A stretch of 5,966 nt of DNA from contig CAKZKV010000160.1 in NCBI GenBank assembly GCA_937124505.1, positions 1 to 5,966 on the forward strand, read 5' to 3'. The notes beneath the pieces are model-generated. The model did no database searches, had not been told where the DNA came from, and saw nothing but the letters and a program-made list of their open reading frames with translations. A program made the position numbers and the translations under genes. Shown here piece after piece: positions 1-5,526 of the stretch. Positions within the stretch are counted from its first letter, which is position 1. Each line of letters starts with the position of its first letter. The stretch is from an uncultured Alphaproteobacteria bacterium (GTDB lineage: Bacteria; Pseudomonadota; Alphaproteobacteria; Micavibrionales; Micavibrionaceae).

Positions 1-17
1 GATCATTTATCCCCAGT

Positions 18-34
18 CCACGTTGCCGTGGCAA
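18..34. repeat. Short palindrome just after the spermidine synthase-like gene
   Basis: CCACG and CGTGG pair around TTGC (18-31), and TTGCC/GGCAA (23-34) offers an alternative stem. On the minus strand it directly follows the stop codon of the large gene and reads TTGCCACGG, similar in style to the hairpin halves of the repeats near 4600 and 4950. It may be a degenerate repeat or a weak transcription end; no T-run follows it in the window. Confidence 0.3.
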
Positions 35-2302
35 TCAATTCATACCGTCTCCTTTACCCGTTAAAGAACGGTAAAACTTAAATGCAGCAAGAATATTCAC
101 ATACTCATCGGTCCAGTGATAAACAGGATCTGTTTCTGTAGGCTGCTCCCAGCCCTGCTTTTTCAGAGGCTCAATAACTTCTGGTCGTTTTGATATAATA
201 ACTAAGTTTGTTGGAAAAATAGTTTTTCCAGCTTGAAGTTCTGTATCAAAATCAATACTTTTTTTAGAGATTATATTCAGCCCTAGATTCTTTGCAATGG
301 TAGCCAAAACAGGACGCAGATCAATATGCCGGTTGCTTATGTGAATGAGTAAAACACCATCATCCTTGATCTTCTTTAAATAAAGAGCGATTGCTTCTTC
401 CGTCATCAGGTGAACGGGAATATTATCAGAACTGAAAGCATCCGCCATCAATAGATCATAGTAGCCATCAGGCACTTCTTGTACTTTCAGTCGCGCATCT
501 CCAATAATAATTTTATATGGGTTCCCGCATTTTTTCAGGTAAGTAAATAGACCATGTTCTTCTGAAAGCGCGACAACATCAGGATCGATTTCAAAAAATT
601 CGAACTCCCGATCTGGCGCTGTATAGCAGGCCAGGCCACCCGTTCCTAATCCAAGAATTCCAACTTTTTTCTTAAGGTCATTTTCAGTAAAATAGGTAAA
701 GGCCTCTCCCACCGAAGTTTCTCGAGCGTAATATCCTATGGGCTCCAATGGAGTGTTTTTTGACTGCAGCCCATGAATTGTCGTTCCATGCTTCATGGAG
801 CGTAAATTATCATTGTCAATAACCAGGGTTGTTCCAAAGAAATTACGTTTAACAAAAATTGCTTCCCCGTTGAGGGATTGTGGATCTTTTTGTAAAGAAT
901 GAACCGGAAAGTTCAAAAGAGCTATGGTAACTATGCATGCAAAAACAAAACGTAAATTATAAATAAAAAGAAGAGCCAGCATACAAACAAGAATGAGACC
1001 TGTGTACAGGGTGGGATTTGCAGTAGTTTCACTTGTCTTGAATAAAAATACAAGGGATCCGAACGCAAGAAAAAAAACTAACGGTATGATTTTGTATAAC
1101 AAAATGCCATCCTTAAAAAAGTTCCTTGTCTGAACTTCAAGCTTGAGAGCCGCAGGATTAACTAAGAAAGCTGACAATATCAAAATAATTGTATATTCCC
1201 ATGTCTGCGTAAAAATAAGAGGTGCAATAAGTGCATTAAAAATACCACCAAGAACACCTCCCAACGACATCAGAAAATAAAACTCGGTTAAATGGCTTGA
1301 GTGAGGCTTGGAATCTGCAAGGCGCATATGACAAGAAAGCGTAATAACAGCAACAATTATAATCTGCATACCCAAGTAGATTTCTTTTATGGTCACTACA
1401 GATAAAAACGTTCCCATACAAACCATAATCAAAGCTATAACGTGCAAGAATGACATTGTCTCAGTCGAAACAATTCGCTTATTTGCAAAAGCGATGATAA
1501 AAGTTCCAACATATATTGCCAGAGGGATAATCCACAGCAAGGGAACAGAGGCGATATCTGTTGTAACGTATGTGGTAACACCAAGCATTAAACTGGATGG
1601 AACAAAAGCCAGAACTAACCATAACCCGCGGATTTTCCATGTTGGTTTTTCAATGTTCTCTGATGTTTCTGTTGAAGATATAACTTTTTCTATAATCTTG
1701 TTGGGATTTTTAATAACCAAAAGTCCGGATATAACTATCATCAATATTAATAGTACATACAGACCTGACCATATATATACCTGTTCTGTTATTCCCAATA
1801 ATGGTTCTGTAATGACAGGATAACTCAGCAGGGCCAGCATACTGCCAACGTTACTGGCCGCATATAAAAAATAAGGATTATGTGCATCCTTGTGGTTTGA
1901 TTTTGCAAACCAGCTTTGCAATAAAGGAGCACAGCCCGCCAAAATAAAAAATGGAGGGCCTATTGTGGCCAGCATCATCCCAATCTGCCACAGTGTAGGG
2001 TTTGTAATATCACTTGGGATATCTTCTTTATTAATTGAAAAGGGTAAAAACGACAGAAAAACCAGGAAAATAACTGCATGTATCCCGAGTTGAAGCCTCA
2101 CACTTTTTAGTCTGGAACTAAAATAAGCGTAACCATAGCCTGCAAGCAACATGGCCTGAAAAAAAACCATGGCAGTATTCCAGACCATCGGCGAACCGCC
2201 CAGATAAGGGAGTACCATTTTGCTGAACAAAGGCTGCACACCGAATAAGAGGAAAGCACTCAAAAATAGAGTTAGAGAAAAAGCGGGAACAAGCAGCCTC
2301 AT
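35..2302 (-). CDS. Membrane protein fused to a spermidine synthase-like (SAM-binding fold) domain
   Basis: Length is 755 residues from the ATG at 2302. The N-terminal part, to about residue 467, is very hydrophobic with about 14 predicted membrane segments; an early stretch (LFLSAFLLFGVQPLFSKM) and the VWNTAMVFFQ motif are typical of the fused MFS/spermidine-synthase family. The C-terminal domain is a Rossmann-type aminopropyl/methyltransferase fold: glycine motif GLGTGG at 551-556, acidic FEIDP at 570-574, GDARL at 601-605, and DAFSSDNIP at 621-629, where spermidine synthases carry catalytic aspartates. A HWTDEY motif lies near the end (729-734). By family it could make or export polyamine-like compounds, but the true substrate is unknown. 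An in-frame TTG at 2344 would add 14 residues; I prefer the ATG because a promoter-like pair lies 55-84 bases upstream and would leave the TTG almost no leader. Family confident, function uncertain. Confidence 0.9.
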   Translation of the reverse strand: MRLLVPAFSLTLFLSAFLLFGVQPLFSKMVLPYLGGSPMVWNTAMVFFQAMLLAGYGYAYFSSRLKSVRLQLGIHAVIFLVFLSFLPFSINKEDIPSDITNPTLWQIGMMLATIGPPFFILAGCAPLLQSWFAKSNHKDAHNPYFLYAASNVGSMLALLSYPVITEPLLGITEQVYIWSGLYVLLILMIVISGLLVIKNPNKIIEKVISSTETSENIEKPTWKIRGLWLVLAFVPSSLMLGVTTYVTTDIASVPLLWIIPLAIYVGTFIIAFANKRIVSTETMSFLHVIALIMVCMGTFLSVVTIKEIYLGMQIIIVAVITLSCHMRLADSKPHSSHLTEFYFLMSLGGVLGGIFNALIAPLIFTQTWEYTIILILSAFLVNPAALKLEVQTRNFFKDGILLYKIIPLVFFLAFGSLVFLFKTSETTANPTLYTGLILVCMLALLFIYNLRFVFACIVTIALLNFPVHSLQKDPQSLNGEAIFVKRNFFGTTLVIDNDNLRSMKHGTTIHGLQSKNTPLEPIGYYARETSVGEAFTYFTENDLKKKVGILGLGTGGLACYTAPDREFEFFEIDPDVVALSEEHGLFTYLKKCGNPYKIIIGDARLKVQEVPDGYYDLLMADAFSSDNIPVHLMTEEAIALYLKKIKDDGVLLIHISNRHIDLRPVLATIAKNLGLNIISKKSIDFDTELQAGKTIFPTNLVIISKRPEVIEPLKKQGWEQPTETDPVYHWTDEYVNILAAFKFYRSLTGKGDGMN

Positions 2303-2356
2303 TGATAATCTTTCATTTTTTTTAAAAATTATCTTAGACAGCAATAAAACGCAATA

Positions 2357-2386
2357 ATTATGTCCTAAAAAAGACTGGAATGTGCA
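2357..2386 (-). promoter_or_regulatory. Possible sigma-70-type promoter for the spermidine synthase-like gene
   Basis: On the minus strand, TGCACA (2386-2381, 4 of 6 matches to the -35 consensus) and CATAAT (2362-2357, 5 of 6 matches to the -10 consensus) are separated by 18 bases. Transcription would start near 2350, giving a leader of about 48 bases to the ATG at 2302. The call rests on consensus matching by eye only. The gene could instead be read through from the small gene upstream. Confidence 0.3.
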
Positions 2387-2406
2387 TATAACTGATAAAA
2401 AAGGAA

Positions 2407-2535
2407 TTAAACCATTGGGGTGAGAGCTTCAACGCCTTCAATTTCCAATGCTTTTTGTGCGAGTTGCTCGTAGATAACGGCTGCGGAAACTTCCGGCTGA
2501 ATCGCAGATAAAAAGTCTGATTTAGATGTATCCAT
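2407..2535 (-). CDS. Small hypothetical protein, 42 residues
   Basis: This short reading frame starts MDTSKSDFLSAIQPEV and ends VEALTPMV. It has a good ribosome binding site: GGGAGCGAGG ends 7 bases before the ATG. The protein is acidic, alanine-rich and probably helical, with no membrane segment or signal peptide and no motif I recognise. It lies upstream of the spermidine synthase-like gene on the same strand (about 104 bases to that gene's ATG) and is divergent from the SUF regulator, so it shares the short intergenic control region with it. It could be an independent small protein or the surviving front end of a longer gene. The strong binding site and normal-looking composition favour a real gene, but it is very short. 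Confidence 0.5.
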   Translation of the reverse strand: MDTSKSDFLSAIQPEVSAAVIYEQLAQKALEIEGVEALTPMV

Positions 2536-2602
2536 TTTATAGCCTCGCTCCCTTATGTTGTTTCAGATTAGCGCAGCAATCTTTAAAAAAGCTTAAAAAG
2601 AT

Positions 2603-2632
2603 TTGACTTTACCACAATTTAATCTGTACATT
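2603..2632 (+). promoter_or_regulatory. Likely promoter of the SUF operon
   Basis: TTGACT (2603-2608, 5 of 6 matches to the -35 consensus) is followed after 18 bases by TACATT (2627-2632, 4 of 6 matches to the -10 consensus). Transcription would start near 2640, about 24 bases ahead of the regulator ATG. A second -10-like TATTAT lies at 2645-2650 without a clear -35. Rrf2-family regulators commonly control their own operon, so an operator is expected here, but I see no convincing inverted repeat that could be named as one. Confidence 0.4.
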
Positions 2633-2663
2633 TTTTGTCCTGTTTATTATACAATAAATTAAT

Positions 2664-3098
2664 ATGTTGAAATTGTCCAAATTGGCGGATTACGCCGTTG
2701 TTATTATTGGTGCGCTTGATACTCATGAAAATGAATCGGTATCGGCGTCCTTGCTGGCGCAAGAAACGCGATTGCCGGAACCAACTGTTGCAAAGGTACT
2801 GAAGTTGCTTTCCGCAGCCCATATAGTCACTTCCATACGCGGCGTAAAGGGTGGTTATCAACTGGCCAGAGGCGTTGACAAAATCAGTATCAAGGACGTG
2901 ATCACGGCTCTGGACGGCCCGATCGCCCTGACAGCCTGCGTCGAAGATACGGGGGATGGCTGTGAATTTGCGCCGACCTGCGCGATGCATGGCCGCTGGA
3001 ACCGGGTTAATCTTGCCATTAAGAACGCTCTGGAAGCCGTAACTATTCATGATATGACGCAGGTACAGCCACAGACAGATATAAAAAAGAGAGTTTGA
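2664..3098 (+). CDS. Rrf2-family SUF operon regulator (SufR/IscR-like)
   Basis: This is a 144-residue cytoplasmic DNA-binding protein of normal Rrf2 length. The N-terminal winged helix-turn-helix spans about residues 1-65 ([10 protein letters not shown], then [14 protein letters not shown] and the wing [11 protein letters not shown]). The cluster-binding loop holds C92, C100 and C106, with H109 three residues after the last cysteine. E. coli IscR uses C92, C98, C104 and H107 for its [2Fe-2S] cluster, so the set of ligands is conserved with two extra residues in the first gap. It probably senses Fe-S status and represses or activates the operon. It is 7 bases ahead of sufB and so co-transcribed, which matches the alphaproteobacterial and gammaproteobacterial SUF-associated Rrf2 subgroup. 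No clear Shine-Dalgarno precedes the ATG (the upstream bases are AT-rich), so initiation may be weak or on a short leader. Confidence 0.93.
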   Translation: MLKLSKLADYAVVIIGALDTHENESVSASLLAQETRLPEPTVAKVLKLLSAAHIVTSIRGVKGGYQLARGVDKISIKDVITALDGPIALTACVEDTGDGCEFAPTCAMHGRWNRVNLAIKNALEAVTIHDMTQVQPQTDIKKRV

Positions 3099-3105
3099 GA
3101 GAGAC

Positions 3106-4581
3106 ATGTCATCATCTATCGAAGCAGAAACCATTGAACAGGTTGCCGCATTGGAGAAGTACAGCGCAGGCTTTGTGACGGATATCGAATCCGAAAAAGC
3201 ACCAAAAGGCCTGAATGAAGACATTATCCGCTTTATTTCCGAAAAAAAGGAAGAGCCGTCCTGGCTTCTGGAGTGGCGCTTAAAGGCCTATGAACGCTGG
3301 CTGAAAATGCCGGAGCCACGCTGGGCAAAGTTGAAGTTTCCAGACATTGATTATCAGGACGCATATTATTATGCCGCCCCAAAAACCGGAAACCGTCCGA
3401 AATCTCTGGATGAAGTTGATCCCAAACTTCTCGAAACCTACGAAAAATTAGGAATTCCTCTCAGAGAGCAGGAAATTCTGGCCGGGGTAGAGGGTACGCA
3501 AAATGCCGTGGCTGTGGATGTGGTGTTTGACTCCGTCTCCGTAGCCACAACGTTTAAGGAAAAACTGAAAGAAGCAGGAGTGATCTTTTGCTCAATCTCT
3601 GAGGCTGTGCAGGAACATCCGGAACTGGTACAAAAATATCTGGGAACGGTTGTGCCGTTTCATGACAACAAACATGCCTGCCTCAATTCCGCCGTATTTA
3701 CGGACGGCTCGTTCGTGTACGTGCCGGAAGGCGTACGCTGCCCGATGGAACTCTCCACCTATTTCCGCATCAATGAAATGAATACGGGGCAGTTTGAGCG
3801 CACTTTGATCATTGCTGATAAAGGGGCTTACGTGTCTTATCTGGAGGGCTGCACCGCGCCCATGCGTGATGAAAACCAGATGCACGCCGCCGTGGTGGAG
3901 CTAATTGCCCATGAAGAAGCGGAGATCAAATATTCAACGGTGCAGAACTGGTATCCTGGGGACGAGGATGGCAAAGGCGGGGTCTATAATTTCGTGACCA
4001 AACGCGGTATTTGTGAAGGGAGGAATTCCAAAATTTCCTGGACACAGGTGGAAACCGGCTCCGCAATTACATGGAAATATCCGTCCTGCATTCTGAAGGG
4101 AGATAACTCACAAGGCGAGTTTTACTCCGTGGCGATCACAAATAATTACCAACAGGCCGACACAGGCACAAAAATGCTCCATATCGGCAAGAATACGAAA
4201 AGCCGGATTATTTCGAAAACCATCAGCGCCGGGCATTCTGACAGCACGTACAGGGGGCTTGTCAAAATGATGCCCTCCGCCGATAACGCCCGGAACTTCA
4301 CCCAATGCGACAGCCTTCTGATCGGCGACCGGTGCGGGGCGCATACCGTCCCCTATATTGAAAGTAAAAACGCCTCGGCCATGCTGGAGCACGAGGCCAC
4401 AACCTCCAAAATCGGCGAAGACCAGCTTTTTTACTGCCAGCAACGGGGCATGAACGAGGAAGAAGCCGTCGCCCTGATCGTCAACGGATTTTGCAAGGAA
4501 GTGCTGCAACACCTGCCGATGGAATTCGCCGTCGAGGCGCAAAAACTCGTCGGCATCAGCCTGGAGGGGAGCGTTGGTTAA
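3106..4581 (+). CDS. sufB: Fe-S cluster assembly scaffold protein SufB
   Basis: This is a full-length SufB of 491 residues. SufB is the core subunit of the cytoplasmic SufBC2D scaffold, which receives sulfur from SufS/SufE and builds Fe-S clusters. The family signature [12 protein letters not shown] begins at N397; C401 aligns with the sulfur-accepting C405 of E. coli SufB, and H429/E430 with H433/E434. Other family stretches are [18 protein letters not shown] (206-223), [18 protein letters not shown] (245-262) and [19 protein letters not shown] (310-328). The beta-helix core and C-terminal helical region are intact and the protein ends ISLEGSVG. The ATG is 7 bases after the regulator stop codon, with GAGAG as ribosome binding site. 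In most operons sufC follows directly; here a nuclease gene and repeats follow instead. A diverged copy of the last eight codons recurs at 5011-5034. Confidence 0.97.
   Translation: MSSSIEAETIEQVAALEKYSAGFVTDIESEKAPKGLNEDIIRFISEKKEEPSWLLEWRLKAYERWLKMPEPRWAKLKFPDIDYQDAYYYAAPKTGNRPKSLDEVDPKLLETYEKLGIPLREQEILAGVEGTQNAVAVDVVFDSVSVATTFKEKLKEAGVIFCSISEAVQEHPELVQKYLGTVVPFHDNKHACLNSAVFTDGSFVYVPEGVRCPMELSTYFRINEMNTGQFERTLIIADKGAYVSYLEGCTAPMRDENQMHAAVVELIAHEEAEIKYSTVQNWYPGDEDGKGGVYNFVTKRGICEGRNSKISWTQVETGSAITWKYPSCILKGDNSQGEFYSVAITNNYQQADTGTKMLHIGKNTKSRIISKTISAGHSDSTYRGLVKMMPSADNARNFTQCDSLLIGDRCGAHTVPYIESKNASAMLEHEATTSKIGEDQLFYCQQRGMNEEEAVALIVNGFCKEVLQHLPMEFAVEAQKLVGISLEGSVG
4558..4581 (+). repeat. sufB 3' end, left copy of an imperfect direct repeat
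   Basis: The last eight codons of the intact sufB (SLEGSVG plus TAA) match 5011-5034 at 20 of 24 positions, with an inner block of 17 bases carrying one mismatch. The two copies bracket the GIY-YIG gene and the palindromic repeats. Confidence 0.8.
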
Positions 4582-4592
4582 AACTGCTTTAC

Positions 4593-4622
4593 CGTCATTA
4601 CACGGCTTGTCCGTGTAATCCA
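4593..4622 (+). repeat. Palindromic intergenic repeat, copy A (single hairpin)
   Basis: This 30-base unit is identical to 4942-4971. It contains perfect 9-base inverted arms, ATTACACGG (4597-4605) and CCGTGTAAT (4611-4619), around the 5-base loop CTTGT. It lies between the sufB stop and the ribosome binding site of the GIY-YIG gene. No T-run follows, so it is not a normal intrinsic terminator, although the hairpin could affect mRNA stability. It resembles the REP-like repeats dispersed between genes in some alphaproteobacteria. Confidence 0.9.
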
Positions 4623-4634
4623 CAGGAAATAAGA

Positions 4635-4925
4635 ATGGAGAAAAACTTTTACGTTTACATGCTCGCCAATCTGAAAAATGGCACCTTATACAAGGGAATG
4701 ACGTCGAATTTGGTAAAACGGATTTCAGAACATAAAGAAGGAATAAACTGTGATTTTACAAATAAGTACGATGTAAAAAAACTGGTCTGGTATAAAGAAT
4801 GCGGATGTGCGGAAGACGCCATTAGATGGGAAAAGCGTCTGCGCCGTTATCCCCGTCAATGGAAAATAAACTTAATCGAAGAAACAAACCCGGAATGGAA
4901 AGATTTATATGAAGATCTATTTTGA
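4635..4925 (+). CDS. Small GIY-YIG nuclease family protein
   Basis: This 96-residue protein consists of one GIY-YIG domain, the usual size for the stand-alone YhbQ/UPF0213-type group. The first motif is FYVYML (residues 5-10). The second reads LYKGMTSNLVKR (18-29) and contains Y19, R29 and H33, with lysine at the middle position of the usual Y-I-G. E66 in the WEKRLRR helix is the likely metal-binding glutamate. The C-terminus (NPEWKDLYEDL) is characteristic of this family. GIY-YIG domains cut DNA, but the role of these small proteins is mostly unknown. The ATG at 4635 has an AGGA ribosome binding site 7 bases upstream. The frame stays open back into sufB, but that extension reads sufB and the repeat out of frame and is not credible. 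The identical repeats on both sides suggest a mobile or repeat-associated unit. Confidence 0.9.
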   Translation: MEKNFYVYMLANLKNGTLYKGMTSNLVKRISEHKEGINCDFTNKYDVKKLVWYKECGCAEDAIRWEKRLRRYPRQWKINLIEETNPEWKDLYEDLF

Positions 4926-4941
4926 AAACATTTATTCTTCT

Positions 4942-4971
4942 CGTCATTACACGGCTTGTCCGTGTAATCCA
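4942..4971 (+). repeat. Palindromic intergenic repeat, copy B (left half of a double hairpin)
   Basis: All 30 bases are identical to copy A at 4593-4622, in the same orientation. The arms are at 4946-4954 and 4960-4968. Unlike copy A, it continues without a gap into a second hairpin with a different stem (4975-4997). Confidence 0.9.
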
Positions 4972-5000
4972 TGGATTGCACGCATAAAGCGTGCAATGAC
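4943..5000 (+). repeat. Composite palindrome of two hairpins joined at a CCATGG centre
   Basis: Hairpin 1 (4946-4968) has 9-base arms and loop CTTGT. Hairpin 2 (4975-4997) has ATTGCACGC and GCGTGCAAT around loop ATAAA. The 12-base centre AATCCATGGATT (4966-4977) is itself a perfect palindrome, and the outermost GTCATT (4943-4948) pairs with AATGAC (4995-5000). The unit can therefore fold as two separate hairpins or as one long cruciform with imperfect inner arms, an architecture like the paired REP elements called BIMEs. Confidence 0.85.
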
Positions 5001-5009
5001 AAATTTTTT
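4975..5009 (+). terminator. Possible intrinsic terminator from the second hairpin plus T-run
   Basis: The 9-base perfect stem with a 5-base loop (4975-4997) is followed after GACAAA by six T residues (5004-5009). The 6-base gap between stem and T-run is longer than in a strong terminator, so termination may be partial. It would separate sufB and the nuclease gene from the genes after 5034. Confidence 0.4.
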
Positions 5010-5010
5010 A

Positions 5011-5034
5011 AGTCTGGAGGAGAGCGTTGGGTGA
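5011..5034 (+). pseudogene. Remnant of a sufB 3' end (right copy of the direct repeat)
   Basis: Eight codons read S-L-E-E-S-V-G-stop, against S-L-E-G-S-V-G-stop in the intact sufB. Of the four differences, AGC/AGT and GGT/GGG are silent, TAA/TGA keeps a stop, and GGG/GAG changes glycine to glutamate. This pattern suggests descent as coding sequence rather than chance. Nothing to the left of 5011 resembles sufB. The TGA overlaps the next gene's ATG as TGATG, a normal coupled junction, so this was probably the genuine end of a sufB followed by the 138-residue gene. GGAGGAGAG inside the remnant now also serves as ribosome binding site. Confidence 0.7.
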
Positions 5035-5450
5035 TGGTAAGTAGTACAGAAAAAAAAGAGGTCGCAGATGAAACCAAATCAGTTTGGATATGGTTTCATA
5101 GCTTCTTAGATCAATTTGAAACTTTTTCTAATGAAGAAAAAAATATAATAAAAGAAGCTATTTTTACCTTTAAGAGCAAAATCCTTTTAGATTACAACTC
5201 AAATGAGGATTGGAAAAAATTTGTAACTAGTCGTAGAACAGATTTCTTGAAAAATCTTATATCTGATCTAGAACTAGGTGTTGAAAACTACTTATCTCAG
5301 AAAGATGGCCTTTCAGCATTGGTTTGTCGATTTTATATAAACAATATTGAAGCATATCTTTTAAAACCAGACTTAGTGGCATTAGGTATCTTTGACACAT
5401 CAACAAAAATTATAGATCAAAGGAAAAGTAACAATGCTAAAAATCAATAG
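5034..5450 (+). CDS. Unknown 138-residue AT-rich protein in the SUF operon
   Basis: I do not recognise a family. The protein is soluble, rich in charged and aromatic residues and probably mostly helical (SVWIWFHSFLDQFETF near the start, EEKNIIKEAIFTFKSKILL after it); there is no signal peptide or membrane segment, and the tail is lysine/asparagine-rich. I chose the ATG at 5034 because it overlaps the stop of the sufB-tail remnant (TGATG) and follows GGAGGAGAG. The in-frame ATG at 4971 lies inside the palindromic repeat and would add 21 repeat-encoded residues, so it is less likely. Its 3' end overlaps the sufC stump by 17 bases. The sequence is clearly more AT-rich than sufB (about 30% GC by eye), which hints at a different origin. 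Being wedged between sufB and sufC ends suggests it may be a SUF accessory gene, but that is inference from position only. Confidence 0.65.
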   Translation: MVSSTEKKEVADETKSVWIWFHSFLDQFETFSNEEKNIIKEAIFTFKSKILLDYNSNEDWKKFVTSRRTDFLKNLISDLELGVENYLSQKDGLSALVCRFYINNIEAYLLKPDLVALGIFDTSTKIIDQRKSNNAKNQ

Positions 5451-5523
5451 CTTACATGCAAACATTGAAGATAAGTATATCCTCAAAGGAATTTCACTGA
5501 AAATTTTTAATGAAGGTGTTTAA
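5434..5523 (+). pseudogene. sufC: Truncated sufC (SUF ATPase), N-terminal 29 codons only
   Basis: The peptide starts MLKINSLHANIEDK and continues YILKGISLKI, matching the first beta-strands of SufC, the ABC-type ATPase of the SufBCD complex (family pattern: MLxIxxLHxxVExKxILKGxxLxI, normally followed by the Walker A region). After NEGV it reaches TAA, where SufC would normally continue with EVHAIMGPNG. A full SufC has about 250 residues, so Walker A, the signature motif and Walker B are all missing and the product cannot be an ATPase. AGGA upstream is a reasonable ribosome binding site, and the start overlaps the preceding gene by 17 bases, as in an intact operon. The cause could be a deletion or insertion at about 5515-5523, or a mis-joined assembly. 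The match is made from memory of the family, without an alignment. Confidence 0.75.
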
Positions 5524-5526
5524 ACC

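Noticed and set aside
1389..2093. Plus-strand frames opposite the membrane domain of the large gene
   Set aside because: They are antisense shadows of a confidently identified coding region with no family resemblance.
2619..3224. Minus-strand frame of 201 codons across the regulator and sufB start
   Set aside because: It is antisense to two recognised genes and shows no family motifs.
4108..4623. Long minus-strand frame opposite the sufB 3' end (171 codons)
   Set aside because: It lies antisense to a well-conserved gene, resembles no known protein and begins in the palindromic repeat.
4491..4634. Upstream extension of the GIY-YIG reading frame to an ATG inside sufB
   Set aside because: It reads sufB out of frame and then the palindromic repeat. 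The ATG at 4635 has its own ribosome binding site and matches the family N-terminus.
4593..4971. CRISPR array suggested by two identical 30-base repeats
   Set aside because: Only two copies are present, they are 319 bases apart, and a gene lies between them; no regular spacers or cas genes are seen.
4971..5033. Longer start for the 138-residue gene at the ATG in the repeat centre
   Set aside because: The added residues come from the palindrome and the sufB remnant. The ATG at 5034 makes a standard TGATG overlap.
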